Source of the DNA: Nocardioides sp.
GTDB taxonomy: Bacteria; Actinomycetota; Actinomycetes; Propionibacteriales; Nocardioidaceae
NCBI GenBank assembly: GCA_037045645.1
Contig: JBAOIH010000001.1
Location: 186,001 to 250,000, forward strand
Reading direction: 5' to 3'
DNA: 64,000 bases
Part shown: positions 9,401 through 19,100 of the stretch, piece by piece
Position numbering within the stretch: position 1 is the stretch's first letter
How the letters are laid out: each line of letters begins with the position of its first letter
The notes under the pieces: model-generated
Seen by the model: only the letters and a program-made list of their open reading frames with translations
Databases searched by the model: none
What the model was told of the DNA's origin: nothing
Position numbers and translations under genes: made by a program

Positions 9401-10892
9401 GGAGACCATCGGGCGGCGGCAGGATCGCCATCCCGCCATCGGCGCCGCTCTCGACGACTTGGAGCGGGGCTTCCAGACTTGCGTAGTGGGTGCCGTCAGT
9501 CGCCATCACCGTGAATCTGGTGGTCCCGACGACGGTCGGTGTGCCCGAGAAGATCCCGTCGGGTCGCAACGTCATCCCAGCGGGCAGGTTGCCGAAGGAA
9601 CTGAACGTGGCCTCGCGACCGTCGTGGGTGCTGAACCGCGCCCCGAAAACCTCGTTGACGTTCGCGGTGCGCATGTCGGTGGTGATGTAGAGCATCTCGG
9701 CTCCGGCAGGGAGCACCTGGAGTCGATAGGCCACCTCGGCCGTACGCGAGCCGTCGGCCGCTCTGAGCGTGAACGTGAAATCCCCCGCGGCAGTCGGGGT
9801 GCCGTTGATCCACGCGGAACCGCTGCCGGGGCTGAACGTCAGCCCGGCCGGAATCGTGCCGCTGACGACGGACCAGGTCAGGTTGCTGCTTGGCTCACTG
9901 GACGCGATCGTGTAGTTGGAGACCTGACCGACCTGTGCGTCGGCCAGCCGTGCGGGCGTGATCAGGGTCAGCGGCACGTACGCCACTACCTGCAGCGGCA
10001 GTGTCCGCGAGGCCTTGCGCCCCCCGGCGTCGGTGACCTCGAACGTCGGGTTGCTGGTGCCTGGCGTGGTGGCGGTGCCGGTGATCTGTCCGGCAGCAGA
10101 GATGGACAGTCCCGGAGGCAGTCCGACCGCGGTCCAGACCAACGGCGCCGTCGCGCCGGCCGCGGCCAGGCTCGCGGCGTACGGCTGGCCCACCGAGGCT
10201 GGCGACAGCGCCGTGGTGGTGATGCTCATGGCCCCCCGAATGGTGAGTCCGAACGTCGCGGAGTCTGCCCCATAACTGTTGAGGGCCCGGACCGTGATCT
10301 CGCCGTCGAACTGCGATCCGGTCCTCCCCGAGATCCGCCCGTCGCTATCGAGAGTGAAGTTCCTCGGGAGTTCGCCCGAGGCCAACTCCCAGGTGATCGG
10401 CTTGGTGCCGGTCGCCTGCAAGGTCGTGGAGTAGAAGACCCCCACGGTGCCGAGGGGCAGCGACCGGGTCGTGATCTCGGGAGGAGTTGGTGTGCCGGTC
10501 GAAACGGTCAATCTGACTGGCTTAGAGACGCTGGGCTTGTAGCCCGGCGAGCCTTTGAACTTGGCGCGGAAGTCAGCGGTCTTCTTCTGGCCCGATTGCC
10601 GGAACTTCCATTTGCCTTTCTTGTTGGTCTTGACCTTGCCTACGGTGACGAATTTCCTGCTGCCCGCGACCTTGCGCTGCACGAGCACCTTTCGCTTGGC
10701 CAGTGGCGACTTGCCGGCCTTCAACGTGCCTTTCAGCCGTGCTTCGCCGCCGCTGGGCACGGTCGTGCTCACCAGCTTGGCCACCAGTTTCGTACGCACG
10801 GCAGCCTGCGCGGCCTGGCCCGCCACGGGTGCCACCAACGCTGTGGGAAGCAGCAGGGCCAGCAGTGCGAGCAGCAGTCGGCGCACAGTCAT
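6488..10892 (-). CDS. giant secreted Ig-repeat / PQQ-propeller protein, copy 1 (three indels)
   Basis: Corrected length is about 1468 residues. A signal peptide (MTVRRLLLALLALLLPTALVAP) leads to a Lys-rich N-terminal beta domain, then about six 80-90-residue putative-Ig repeats, each with a GLPPGLSFTPDGRLKGRPT-type signature. The C-terminal half holds PQQ-type beta-propeller blades (GAILWRT, HAVAWSVP, TGQQLWSRQ), with one Ig repeat inserted between blades. No sortase motif or membrane anchor is visible, so it is probably secreted or loosely wall-bound. The ATG at 10892 has GGGGAG upstream. Single-base shifts occur at 9134 (+1), 7961-7963 (+1) and 7759-7763 (-1), and the second paralogue shows what the intact sequence should be. 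A catalytic PQQ function is not indicated; the propeller may be structural. Role unknown, possibly adhesion. Confidence 0.75.
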
Positions 10893-10927
10893 CAACACTC
10901 CCCATCGGGTGACGGGCAGCAGGTGCG

Positions 10928-11007
10928 CCCGGGCCTCTCGGCAGGCTAAGTCGCGGGCGTCGGGGCTCGGAGGCGAATCCGTGATTTTGCTATCCGGTCT
11001 AGACCAG
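10928..11007 (-). promoter_or_regulatory. conserved leader element, copy 1
   Basis: About 80 bp upstream of the first Ig/PQQ gene match the region upstream of its paralogue almost exactly. Two blocks longer than 20 bp are identical, including GATTCGCCTCCG and CGACTTAGCCTGCCGAGAGG. The distal end is the near-palindrome CCGGTCTAGACCAGG. CGGA(ttcgcc)TCCG can form a hairpin. It is either a shared promoter/operator or a structured RNA leader. I could not match it confidently to a riboswitch family. Confidence 0.55.
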
Positions 11008-11068
11008 GGCTCGGTGCGGCAGATGGCACATGCAGGCACTCACGCCACGTCCACGGTCGCGGTCCAGG

Positions 11069-11431
11069 CTAGTTCTTGGACTTGGCCTTCGGGCTCTGCT
11101 TGTTCTTCTTGCGCTTGCCCAACTTGCCGTCGGCCTTGTTCTTCTTCTTCTTCTTCTTGGCCTTGGTCTTCTTGCTCTCCTTCTCGGCAGCAGGAGCCTC
11201 GGCTTCGGCGAGCAGCGGAGCGAGGGCTCGGGCCACCGCGCCGTCGACCAGACTACGCAACTCACGTACGACCGACGCCACCGCCTGCTCGGCGGCTTCG
11301 CGCGCGATCGCGGTCGTGTCCACGGGAGCCGCGGGGGCTGACGCTGCCTGCTTGGCGGGCGCCTTCTTGGCCGGCGCCTTCTTCGCAGGCGCCTTCTTGG
11401 CGGGCGTCGTGCTGGATGCAGGTGTACTCAT
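11069..11431 (-). CDS. small Lys/Ala-rich protein, H1-like low-complexity termini
   Basis: The 120-residue protein has four APAKKAPAKK-type repeats near the N-terminus, a central helix of about 45 residues (TAIAREAAEQAVASVVRELR...), and a very basic tail with a run of six lysines. Start MSTPASST at 11431 is preceded by AAGGACC; the longer frame upstream lacks a ribosome site. AKKAP repeats occur in histone-H1-like bacterial nucleoid proteins and in PHA-granule proteins such as PhaF, so nucleic-acid or polyanion binding is plausible, but no family is firmly recognised. It lies between the two Ig/PQQ paralogues on the same strand. The AAG/AAA run is coding, not an insertion. Confidence 0.6.
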   Translation of the reverse strand: MSTPASSTTPAKKAPAKKAPAKKAPAKQAASAPAAPVDTTAIAREAAEQAVASVVRELRSLVDGAVARALAPLLAEAEAPAAEKESKKTKAKKKKKKNKADGKLGKRKKNKQSPKAKSKN

Positions 11432-11526
11432 GGAGGGTCCTTCGAGGCCGTGAATCTGGATGCGCCAGTCTTTCACCCGGCCCACCCGCTCGCCTGACCC
11501 GAAGGTAGGGGTCGAATCCCGTGCGG

Positions 11527-14500
11527 CTACGGCGGCCCGAACGCGAGCAATCGACCTGTGGTGCCGTCACCCTGCTCGCGGTAATACAGCCGACCTCCGC
11601 TCACCTGGACGTGCTGCATGGAGTAGCCCAGAGCGGGGCTCTCCCACAGCTTGGTCCCGCTCACGATGTCCGTGGCGACGATCGTGTTGGCGCTCGTGGT
11701 CAGCGCCGTGTCGCCGACCAGTGTGAGGGTGCCAGCAGTGACGTTCTCCACGAAGTTGGCGAGTTCGCCCGTGCGCCGGTCGAGCACGTCGAAACCGCCG
11801 TAGTTCCCGAAGCCCGGAGCGACAAGGTATTGCTCGTTCACCGCAAACTTCGCGGATGCAGTGAGGTAGCCGCGACGACTCCACAATGGTGTACCGGTGG
11901 TCGCGTTGAAGGCCCGATAGAGGTAACCGTCGTGCAAGTAGACCGCGTCGCCAAAGACAACTGGCGGATCCTCGCCCAGATAACACTGGCCCAGCGACTG
12001 CGACCACACCTTCACACCGTCGGCGGCGCGTCTGGCTTGGAGTTCGCAACCCTCATAGGTGAACACCCGGGTGCCATCGCTGCTGGCGCCTCGGTCATCG
12101 GTCATCGGGATCGACCACGCGGGGGCGTGGGTGCTCAGGTCGTACCCCGTCAGTGCCGCCCTGGTACGCGTGATCAGGCGCCCTCCGGCCAGCAGCGGAG
12201 CGGTGTTCTCGGACAACCGGTTATCACCGACTGCGGGTCGGGTGCGCCACAGGATCGTGCCATTGGTGGGGTCCAATGCCGCCACCGTGCCATCGGTCAG
12301 TTGCGCATACAGTCGCGCTCCGACTCCTGTGCCGGATAGCACCGTGCCGCCGATCCAATACTGGCCGTCTGGACCAGGCGTGCTCCATGCGGCGGTGGCG
12401 GTGCTGCCCGCCGTCGGGTACGCCTCGAGACGACTGAAATTGTCCGTGATCACGTACGCCCGCCCGTCGCCGATGGCGAATCCTTTGGACGAATAGGAGT
12501 AGGGCGTCGTGGCCGACCAGCGCTGCGAGAAGGTCGCGAGTTCACCGTCCCCCAGGCGCATCGTCAGGGTGGACGGATTCTGAGCGTCGGTGCCATAAGG
12601 ACGCAGCCACTGCGCGGGTGCGACCGAACGCACTGTGACGGTCGTCGACACCGTCTTGGACAGTCCGAGCGCGTCGGTCACCTTCGCGGTGAAGTCGTAG
12701 ACCCCGGCAGTGGTTGCCGTGCCCCCGAGTGTGCCGTCGGCCGCGAGCGTCACGCCGGGCGGGAGTGTGCCTGCCGTACGCACCCAGGTGAGAGGTGCTT
12801 TCCCGCCTGACGCGGACAGCGACGCGGCGTACGGCTGACCGGTGAATGTGCCGGGCAGATTCTGACGCGGCACGACCAGCTGACTCGGCCCGGTGCCGAG
12901 CACGAACGTCTTGTAATAGGTGGGCGCGACGAGGTGGCCCGCCCCCGCCAGCGTGCGGTTGGCACCCGGGTGGGGAAGTTCGACGTGCGCCAACTCGGCA
13001 CCGGTGGCGGTGTCCCAGCCGTAGAACTGACTGGTGCCGCCGTTGCGGATGAGACCGCTGACCGAACCCCAGACGATGCCGTCGGTGACTGCGGGCTTGC
13101 CCCAGATCCGCTCGCCGAGATCATGACTCCAAGCCTTGGTGGCATCAGCATGTCGGATCGCGAAGATCGCACCGGAACAAACGCCCCACGAGCAGTCGGT
13201 GTACGTCGCCACATAGGCCCGCTGATCGTCGGCCGACAGCGCGTTGGCGCCTTCGTCGTTGTTGGTCCACGAGCGCACCTCGGCGCCGGTCGAAACGGAC
13301 CGCCAACTCAGGCCTGCCCCGGCAGTCACGACCACCTCGTCGCGGTTGGGCAGTGCCACGATGTTGCCGAGGCCGGCGAGCGGCCGACTCCACGCGACTG
13401 CGCCGTTCCCGGCCAAGGAGCGGGCAACGAGGTTGTCCTCCTCCTTCAGATAGACCCGTGCAGCGTCGGCGGCCCAGTCGCCGATGCTTCCCGTGAGTGT
13501 GCGTTTCCACTGGAACGCGCCGTCGGAGAGGCGATAACTGACGAGAGCATCTCCATATTGGGTCAGGACGCTGGTGCCGGTGATCAGCAGGCGGCCGGCG
13601 GCCTGCCCGGAGTTGGTGGTGGCGGTGTCCCAGACCAAGGAACCGTCGCTGAGCGCGCGCGCTTGGATTCCGTTGTAGTTCGAGATCACGACCAGGCTCG
13701 GCGTCATCTTGATCTCGGTGCACTCGGCGTCATTGCGACGCCACACCTGCGCCCCGGAGTTCAGTTTGGCGACGCGCACGCTCGGCAGGCCGTCGAGGGA
13801 GACACATTCGGCGAGGTTGTTGCCTCGCACGTCGAGGCGATCGCCCGACGCCTCCCTGTCGTACTCAATGCCGAGGAGTTCGACGTTGTCGCCGGTGATG
13901 GTCTTCTCGTAGGGCGCCCAGTTGCGTTGGGTGCCGTCGGTGACCCACTGCGTGGTGGTGCTCGGCGCGGTGACGGTCAGGGTCACGGTCGCGGTGCCGG
14001 TCGCGGCGCTCGCGTCGGTGACCTTGACGGTGAAGGTCGCCGTGCCGGTGGCGGTGGGCGTGCCGGACAGGAGACCCTGCGCATTGAGCGTCAGCCCTGC
14101 CGGTGGCGCACCGCTCGTGATCGACCAGGTGTGAGGGGCGGTGCCGCCCGCGACCTTGAGGACGTACGCGTACTCGACCCCGACCTGGGCTCCGGGAAGG
14201 GTGCTGTCGACAGCCAACGGAGTGGGCGACTCGGTGATCTTGATGGTGAAGGTGGCATTGGCGTACGCGTTCTGGCCGTCGTTGACGAAGACCCTGCTCT
14301 CGTAGGTGCCCGTGGTGGAGGGGCGACCGAAGATCCGCCCGGTCGAACTGAGCGTGAGACCTGGTGGGAGTGCTTCGCCCGACCAGTTGAGCGTGCCACC
14401 GCCCCCCACAGCGCCGAGTTGAGCCGAGTAGGGCGCCCCCCGCAACCCGTCGGGCGGGGTGCCGGTGATGGCGATGCTGCCCGAGCCCCCATCCGCGACG

Positions 14501-16005
14501 ACGAAGGTCACCTCCTGCTGGGCCAAGCGATCGGCCGTCGTTGCGGTGACCGCGAAGGTGGTGTTGCCAGTCGTGGTGGGCGTGCCGCGCAGAATGCCGT
14601 CGACGCCCAGGCTCATGCCGGGAGGAAGCGCGCCGACGGAGCCGAAAGTGACCGGCGTGGTGGCGTTGGTGGTGAAGCGGAATCCGTACGGCTGGTTGGT
14701 CTTGGCCAAGGGCAGGTTGGTGTCGATGGTCAGCATGTCCCCGGCCGGGAGCACGCGCAGTTTGAAGGTGCGCGACGCGGTGCGTACGCCATCGGTGGCG
14801 GTGACGGTGAAGGTGAAGTCGCCAGCAGTGGTGGCGTACCCCCTCATCACGGCGTTCTCGCTGATGGTGTCCAGCCTGAGGCCTGGAGGCAGGGTGTCGC
14901 TGGAAGTCCACGTGAGTTTGGAGTCGGGTTCGTTCGACTCGATCGTGATGTAGGGGGTGGCGTCGACCGCGAGGTCGGGCAAGCGTTCGGCGGTGATGAT
15001 GGTGAGCGGGCCAGTGCCCGCGACCGAGAGTCCGAAGAGTTTCCCAGCGAGGTCGCCGTCGCTGCTACTGACGATGATGCGCAACGGGTAGATGGTGACC
15101 TTCGTCGGGGTGCCGGTGATGCGCCCTGCCGAACTCAGGCTGAGCCCGGCCGGCATCTCCTCCGCTGACCACTGCAGCGGCGCCACCCCACCGGTCGCCG
15201 TGAGGGTGAAGTCGTAGGGCTGGCCCTTCGTGGCAGGGGGCAGGGCAGTAGTGGTGATGACAAGGTCACCCGGCTCGACCGTCGGTGTGGTGGTCGGCGT
15301 GGCGGTCGCGGACGTTGTCGGCGATGCCGTGGACGTGGGGCTTGTGCCTTGCAGGATCGTGAGTTTGAGGGTGGCGGACGCGCTGCCCGCGGAGTTGCTG
15401 ACGGAGACACCGAACGTGTTGGAGAACGTCTGAGTGGGAGTGCCCGAGATGACACCAGCAGAACTGAGCGTCAGTCCGCGCGGAAGGCTCCCCGACGTCA
15501 GCAGCCACGTCAGCGGCGCCGTGCCCTCGGCCTTCAGAGTGGCTGAGTAGGCCGCTCCCACCATGCCGTTGAGCAAGGTGCTGGTGGTGATGGTCGGGGC
15601 AGTGCCGGTGCCTTGCACGGTGAGGGTGACCTGCTTCGACCGGCTCGGTTTGTACCCGCCTCCACCCTTGAACTTGGCCCGGAAGGTCGCGGTCCTCTGC
15701 TGGTTGGTCTGCTTGAACTTCCACTTGCCCTTGCGGTTGGTCTTGACCACGCCGACCTTGCGGAACTTCGTGGTGCCGTCGAGCCGGCGCTGCACGATGA
15801 CCTTGCGTCGTGCCAGCGGCTTCCTGCCTGCTTTGAGGGTGCCCTGGATGCGGGCCTCGCCCCCGGGCGCCACCGATGAGGTGATCAGTTTGGCGACGAG
15901 TTTCGTACGAATTGCCGCGGCCGCGGGTTCACCGGAGACCGGTGCGATCAAGGCGACCGGTAGCAGCAACGACAGCAAAGCGAGTACGAGGCGGCGCAGA
16001 CTCAT
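11527..16005 (-). CDS. giant secreted Ig-repeat / PQQ-propeller protein, copy 2
   Basis: This intact 1492-residue paralogue of the 6.5-10.9 kb gene has the same order: signal peptide (MSLRRLVLALLSLLLPVALIAP), Lys-rich N-terminal beta domain, about seven putative-Ig repeats, then PQQ-type propeller blades (WRTRPAVGD, HAPAWSIP, GTPLWSRRG) interrupted by one Ig repeat. It also has a Thr/Pro linker (TPTTTPTVEPG) after the second Ig repeat that copy 1 lacks. The ATG at 16005 has AGGGGA 4-5 nt upstream; a TTG 15 bp earlier is less likely. No anchor motif is seen at the C-terminus, which ends in a propeller strand. Extracellular location is strongly suggested; function, partners and any cofactor are unknown. 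Confidence 0.85.
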   Translation of the reverse strand: MSLRRLVLALLSLLLPVALIAPVSGEPAAAAIRTKLVAKLITSSVAPGGEARIQGTLKAGRKPLARRKVIVQRRLDGTTKFRKVGVVKTNRKGKWKFKQTNQQRTATFRAKFKGGGGYKPSRSKQVTLTVQGTGTAPTITTSTLLNGMVGAAYSATLKAEGTAPLTWLLTSGSLPRGLTLSSAGVISGTPTQTFSNTFGVSVSNSAGSASATLKLTILQGTSPTSTASPTTSATATPTTTPTVEPGDLVITTTALPPATKGQPYDFTLTATGGVAPLQWSAEEMPAGLSLSSAGRITGTPTKVTIYPLRIIVSSSDGDLAGKLFGLSVAGTGPLTIITAERLPDLAVDATPYITIESNEPDSKLTWTSSDTLPPGLRLDTISENAVMRGYATTAGDFTFTVTATDGVRTASRTFKLRVLPAGDMLTIDTNLPLAKTNQPYGFRFTTNATTPVTFGSVGALPPGMSLGVDGILRGTPTTTGNTTFAVTATTADRLAQQEVTFVVADGGSGSIAITGTPPDGLRGAPYSAQLGAVGGGGTLNWSGEALPPGLTLSSTGRIFGRPSTTGTYESRVFVNDGQNAYANATFTIKITESPTPLAVDSTLPGAQVGVEYAYVLKVAGGTAPHTWSITSGAPPAGLTLNAQGLLSGTPTATGTATFTVKVTDASAATGTATVTLTVTAPSTTTQWVTDGTQRNWAPYEKTITGDNVELLGIEYDREASGDRLDVRGNNLAECVSLDGLPSVRVAKLNSGAQVWRRNDAECTEIKMTPSLVVISNYNGIQARALSDGSLVWDTATTNSGQAAGRLLITGTSVLTQYGDALVSYRLSDGAFQWKRTLTGSIGDWAADAARVYLKEEDNLVARSLAGNGAVAWSRPLAGLGNIVALPNRDEVVVTAGAGLSWRSVSTGAEVRSWTNNDEGANALSADDQRAYVATYTDCSWGVCSGAIFAIRHADATKAWSHDLGERIWGKPAVTDGIVWGSVSGLIRNGGTSQFYGWDTATGAELAHVELPHPGANRTLAGAGHLVAPTYYKTFVLGTGPSQLVVPRQNLPGTFTGQPYAASLSASGGKAPLTWVRTAGTLPPGVTLAADGTLGGTATTAGVYDFTAKVTDALGLSKTVSTTVTVRSVAPAQWLRPYGTDAQNPSTLTMRLGDGELATFSQRWSATTPYSYSSKGFAIGDGRAYVITDNFSRLEAYPTAGSTATAAWSTPGPDGQYWIGGTVLSGTGVGARLYAQLTDGTVAALDPTNGTILWRTRPAVGDNRLSENTAPLLAGGRLITRTRAALTGYDLSTHAPAWSIPMTDDRGASSDGTRVFTYEGCELQARRAADGVKVWSQSLGQCYLGEDPPVVFGDAVYLHDGYLYRAFNATTGTPLWSRRGYLTASAKFAVNEQYLVAPGFGNYGGFDVLDRRTGELANFVENVTAGTLTLVGDTALTTSANTIVATDIVSGTKLWESPALGYSMQHVQVSGGRLYYREQGDGTTGRLLAFGPP

Positions 16006-16041
16006 CGATTCCCCTGGCAAGCGGGCCGAGAGCCGGGTGCT

Positions 16042-16120
16042 CCCGGGCCTCTCGGCAGGCTAAGTCGCGGCGTCGGGAGCCGGAGGCGAATCCGTGATTT
16101 TGCCGTCCGGTCTAGACCGG
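16042..16120 (-). promoter_or_regulatory. conserved leader element, copy 2, with perfect 14-bp palindrome
   Basis: This is the counterpart of the element at 10928-11007, again upstream of an Ig/PQQ gene. Its distal end is the perfect palindrome CCGGTCTAGACCGG (16107-16120). It lies in the divergent region between the Ig/PQQ gene and pyruvate carboxylase, so it could in principle act on both, but copy 1 has no divergent partner. That points to the Ig/PQQ genes as the target. Confidence 0.55.
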
Positions 16121-16198
16121 GTTGACCGCGTCGGCCCGTGCCTGACCGATCTGTGATCGACCAGGGGTGAGCGTGGCCACCCGTGGAAGTCTGGACCC

Positions 16199-19100
16199 AT
16201 GACGTTCCGCAAGATCCTGGTCGCCAACCGTGGCGAGATCGCGATCCGTGCTTTCCGTGCAGCGGCCGAGGTCGGTGCGAAGACGGTCGCGGTCTTCCCG
16301 CACGAGGATCGCGGCAGCGAGCACCGACTGCGCGCCGACGAGGCGTACGAGATCGGCGAGGTTGGCCACCCCGTGCGTGCCTACCTCGATCCCGGGGAGA
16401 TCGTGGCCGCGGCCAAGAAGGCCGGTGCGGACGCGATCTATCCGGGCTATGGCTTCCTCTCGGAGAACCCGCAGCTGGCCGCTGCGTGCGCCGAGGCCGG
16501 CATCACCTTCGTCGGACCGCCGCCCAGTGTCCTCTCCCTGACCGGGAACAAGGCACGTGCCATCGCCGCGGCCAAGGCGGCCGGTGTCCCGACGCTGAGG
16601 TCGGTCGACCCCGGCACCGACGTGGACGCACTCATGGACCAGGCCGCCGAGATCCCGTACCCCCTCTTCGTCAAAGCTGTCGCGGGCGGTGGCGGTCGCG
16701 GCATGCGCCGCGTCGAACGTCGGGGCGATCTGCGCGACGCCATCGAAACCTGCATGCGCGAAGCAGAGGGGGCGTTCGGCGACCCGACCGTCTTCATCGA
16801 GCAGGCCGTCGTCGAACCGCGCCATATCGAGGTGCAGATTCTCGGGGACCTCGAGGGCAACGTCATCCACCTGTACGAGCGGGACTGCTCCCTGCAGCGA
16901 CGCCACCAGAAGGTCATCGAGATCGCGCCCGCGCAGAATCTCGATCCCGAACTGCGCGATCGGATGTGCGCCAGCGCAGTGGCCTTCGCCCAGGAGATCG
17001 GCTACCAGAACGCCGGCACCGTCGAGTTCCTGGTCTGGAACACCGACGGTGCGCCCGGTGCCAAGGGAAGTGACTACGTCTTCATCGAGATGAACCCGCG
17101 CATCCAGGTCGAGCACACGGTGACCGAAGAGGTCACCGACGTCGACCTCGTGCAGTCGCAGCTGCGCATCGCGGCGGGGGAGACCCTGGCCGACCTCGGG
17201 CTGAGCCAGGACAGGATCGCGACCAAGGGCGCGGCTTTGCAGTGCCGCATCACCACCGAGGACCCTGCGAACGGCTTCCGGCCCGACACCGGCAAGATCA
17301 CCACCTACCGTTCGCCCGGCGGGCCCGGCGTACGCCTCGACGGCGGCACCACCTACACCGGCGCCGAGGTCAACGCCCACTTCGACTCGATGCTGGCCAA
17401 GCTGACCTGTCGGGGCCGGACCTTCGAGATGGCCGTGGAACGAGCCCGCCGGGCGGTGGGTGAGTTTCGCATTCGCGGCGTGGCCACCAACATCCCCTTC
17501 CTCGAAGCAGTGCTCCACGACCCCGACTTCGTCGAGGGACGGGTGACGACGAGCTTTATCGAGACCCACCCGCAATTGCTCCAGGTGCGCAGCGGCGGCG
17601 ACCCGGCCACGAAGTTGATGAGCTTCCTGGGCGACGTCACGGTCAACAAGCCTCATGGTGCGCGGCCCGTCACGCTCGACCCCGTTACCAAACTGCCCAG
17701 GCTCACCACCGACACGCCGCCCGAGGGCAGTCGCGACCGCTTGCGCGCTCTTGGACCCGAAGCGTTCGCCCGCGCGCTGCGCGAGCAGACCCAGGTCGCC
17801 GTCACCGACACCACCTTCCGAGACGCCCACCAGTCGCTGCTCGCGACCCGCGTACGCACCCGCGACCTGCTTCAGGTCGCCGGGCATGTCGCGCACACGC
17901 TCCCGCAGTTGTGGTCGGTGGAGTGCTGGGGCGGGGCGACGTACGACGTGGCGCTGCGCTTCCTCAGCGAGGATCCGTGGGAGCGGCTCGCCGCACTGCG
18001 TCAGGCGATGCCCAACCAATGCCTGCAGATGCTGCTGCGCGGTCGCAACACGGTCGGCTACACGCCCTACCCGACCGAGGTCACCGACGCGTTCGTCGCC
18101 GAGGCCGCCGCCACCGGCATCGACGTCTTCCGGATCTTCGACGCCCTCAACGATGTCGACCAGATGCGGCCCGCGATCGAAGCCGTACGCTCCACCGGCT
18201 CGACGGTCGCCGAGGTCGCGCTGTGCTACACCGGCGATCTCAGCGATCCGCGCGAGCAGCTCTACACCCTCGACTACTACCTCAGGCTCGCCGAACGGAT
18301 CGTCGACGCGGGCGCACACGTGCTGGCGATCAAGGACATGGCCGGGCTGCTGCGCGCGCCCGCCGCTCGTACGCTCGTGACCGCGCTGCGCAGCGAGTTC
18401 GCGCTGCCCGTGCACCTGCACACGCACGACACCCCCGGTGGCCAGTTGGCCACCTTGCTCGCGGCGATCGAAGCGGGCGTCGACGCGGTGGATGCGGCGT
18501 GCGCCGCGATGGCGGGGACGACCTCCCAGCCACCGCTCTCGGCGCTGGTCTCCGCGACCGACCACACCGAGCGCTCGACCGGCCTTGACCTCGACGCGGT
18601 GTGCGCGTTGGAGCCCTACTGGGAGGCGACGCGACGCGTCTATGCGCCCTTCGAGTCCGGGCTGGACTCCCCGACTGGTCGCGTCTATGTCCACGAGATC
18701 CCCGGCGGGCAGTTGTCCAACCTGCGCCAGCAGGCGATCGGGCTCGGTCTGGGTGAGAAGTTCGAGCAGGTCGAGGACATGTACGCCGCGGCCGACCGCA
18801 TCCTCGGCCGTCTCGTCAAGGTCACGCCGTCGTCCAAGGTCGTCGGTGACCTGGCTCTGGCTCTGGTCGCGGCGGGCGCGGACCCACTGGAGTTCGAGGA
18901 GGACCCGCAGCGCTTCGACATCCCCGACTCGGTGATCGGCTTCCTGTCCGGCGAACTCGGGGATCCGCCCGGCGGTTGGCCCGAACCGTTCCGGACCAAA
19001 GCCCTCGGGGGTCGGGTGGCCAAGCCGCGGATCACCGAACTCACCGACGAGCAGCGTGCCGGTCTCGCGCACGATCGGCGTCACACCCTCAACCACCTGC

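Noticed and set aside
16042..16120. c-di-GMP-I riboswitch upstream of the Ig/PQQ gene
   Set aside because: GGCAAA, GACGC and AGCC are present, but the expected tetraloop stem and receptor could not be built. Left as an unidentified conserved leader.
10928..16120. Insertion-sequence-type terminal repeats (the two leaders) around the intervening genes
   Set aside because: The copies are direct, each lies upstream of a paralogue, and no transposase or target duplication is present. Gene duplication with retained regulation explains them better.
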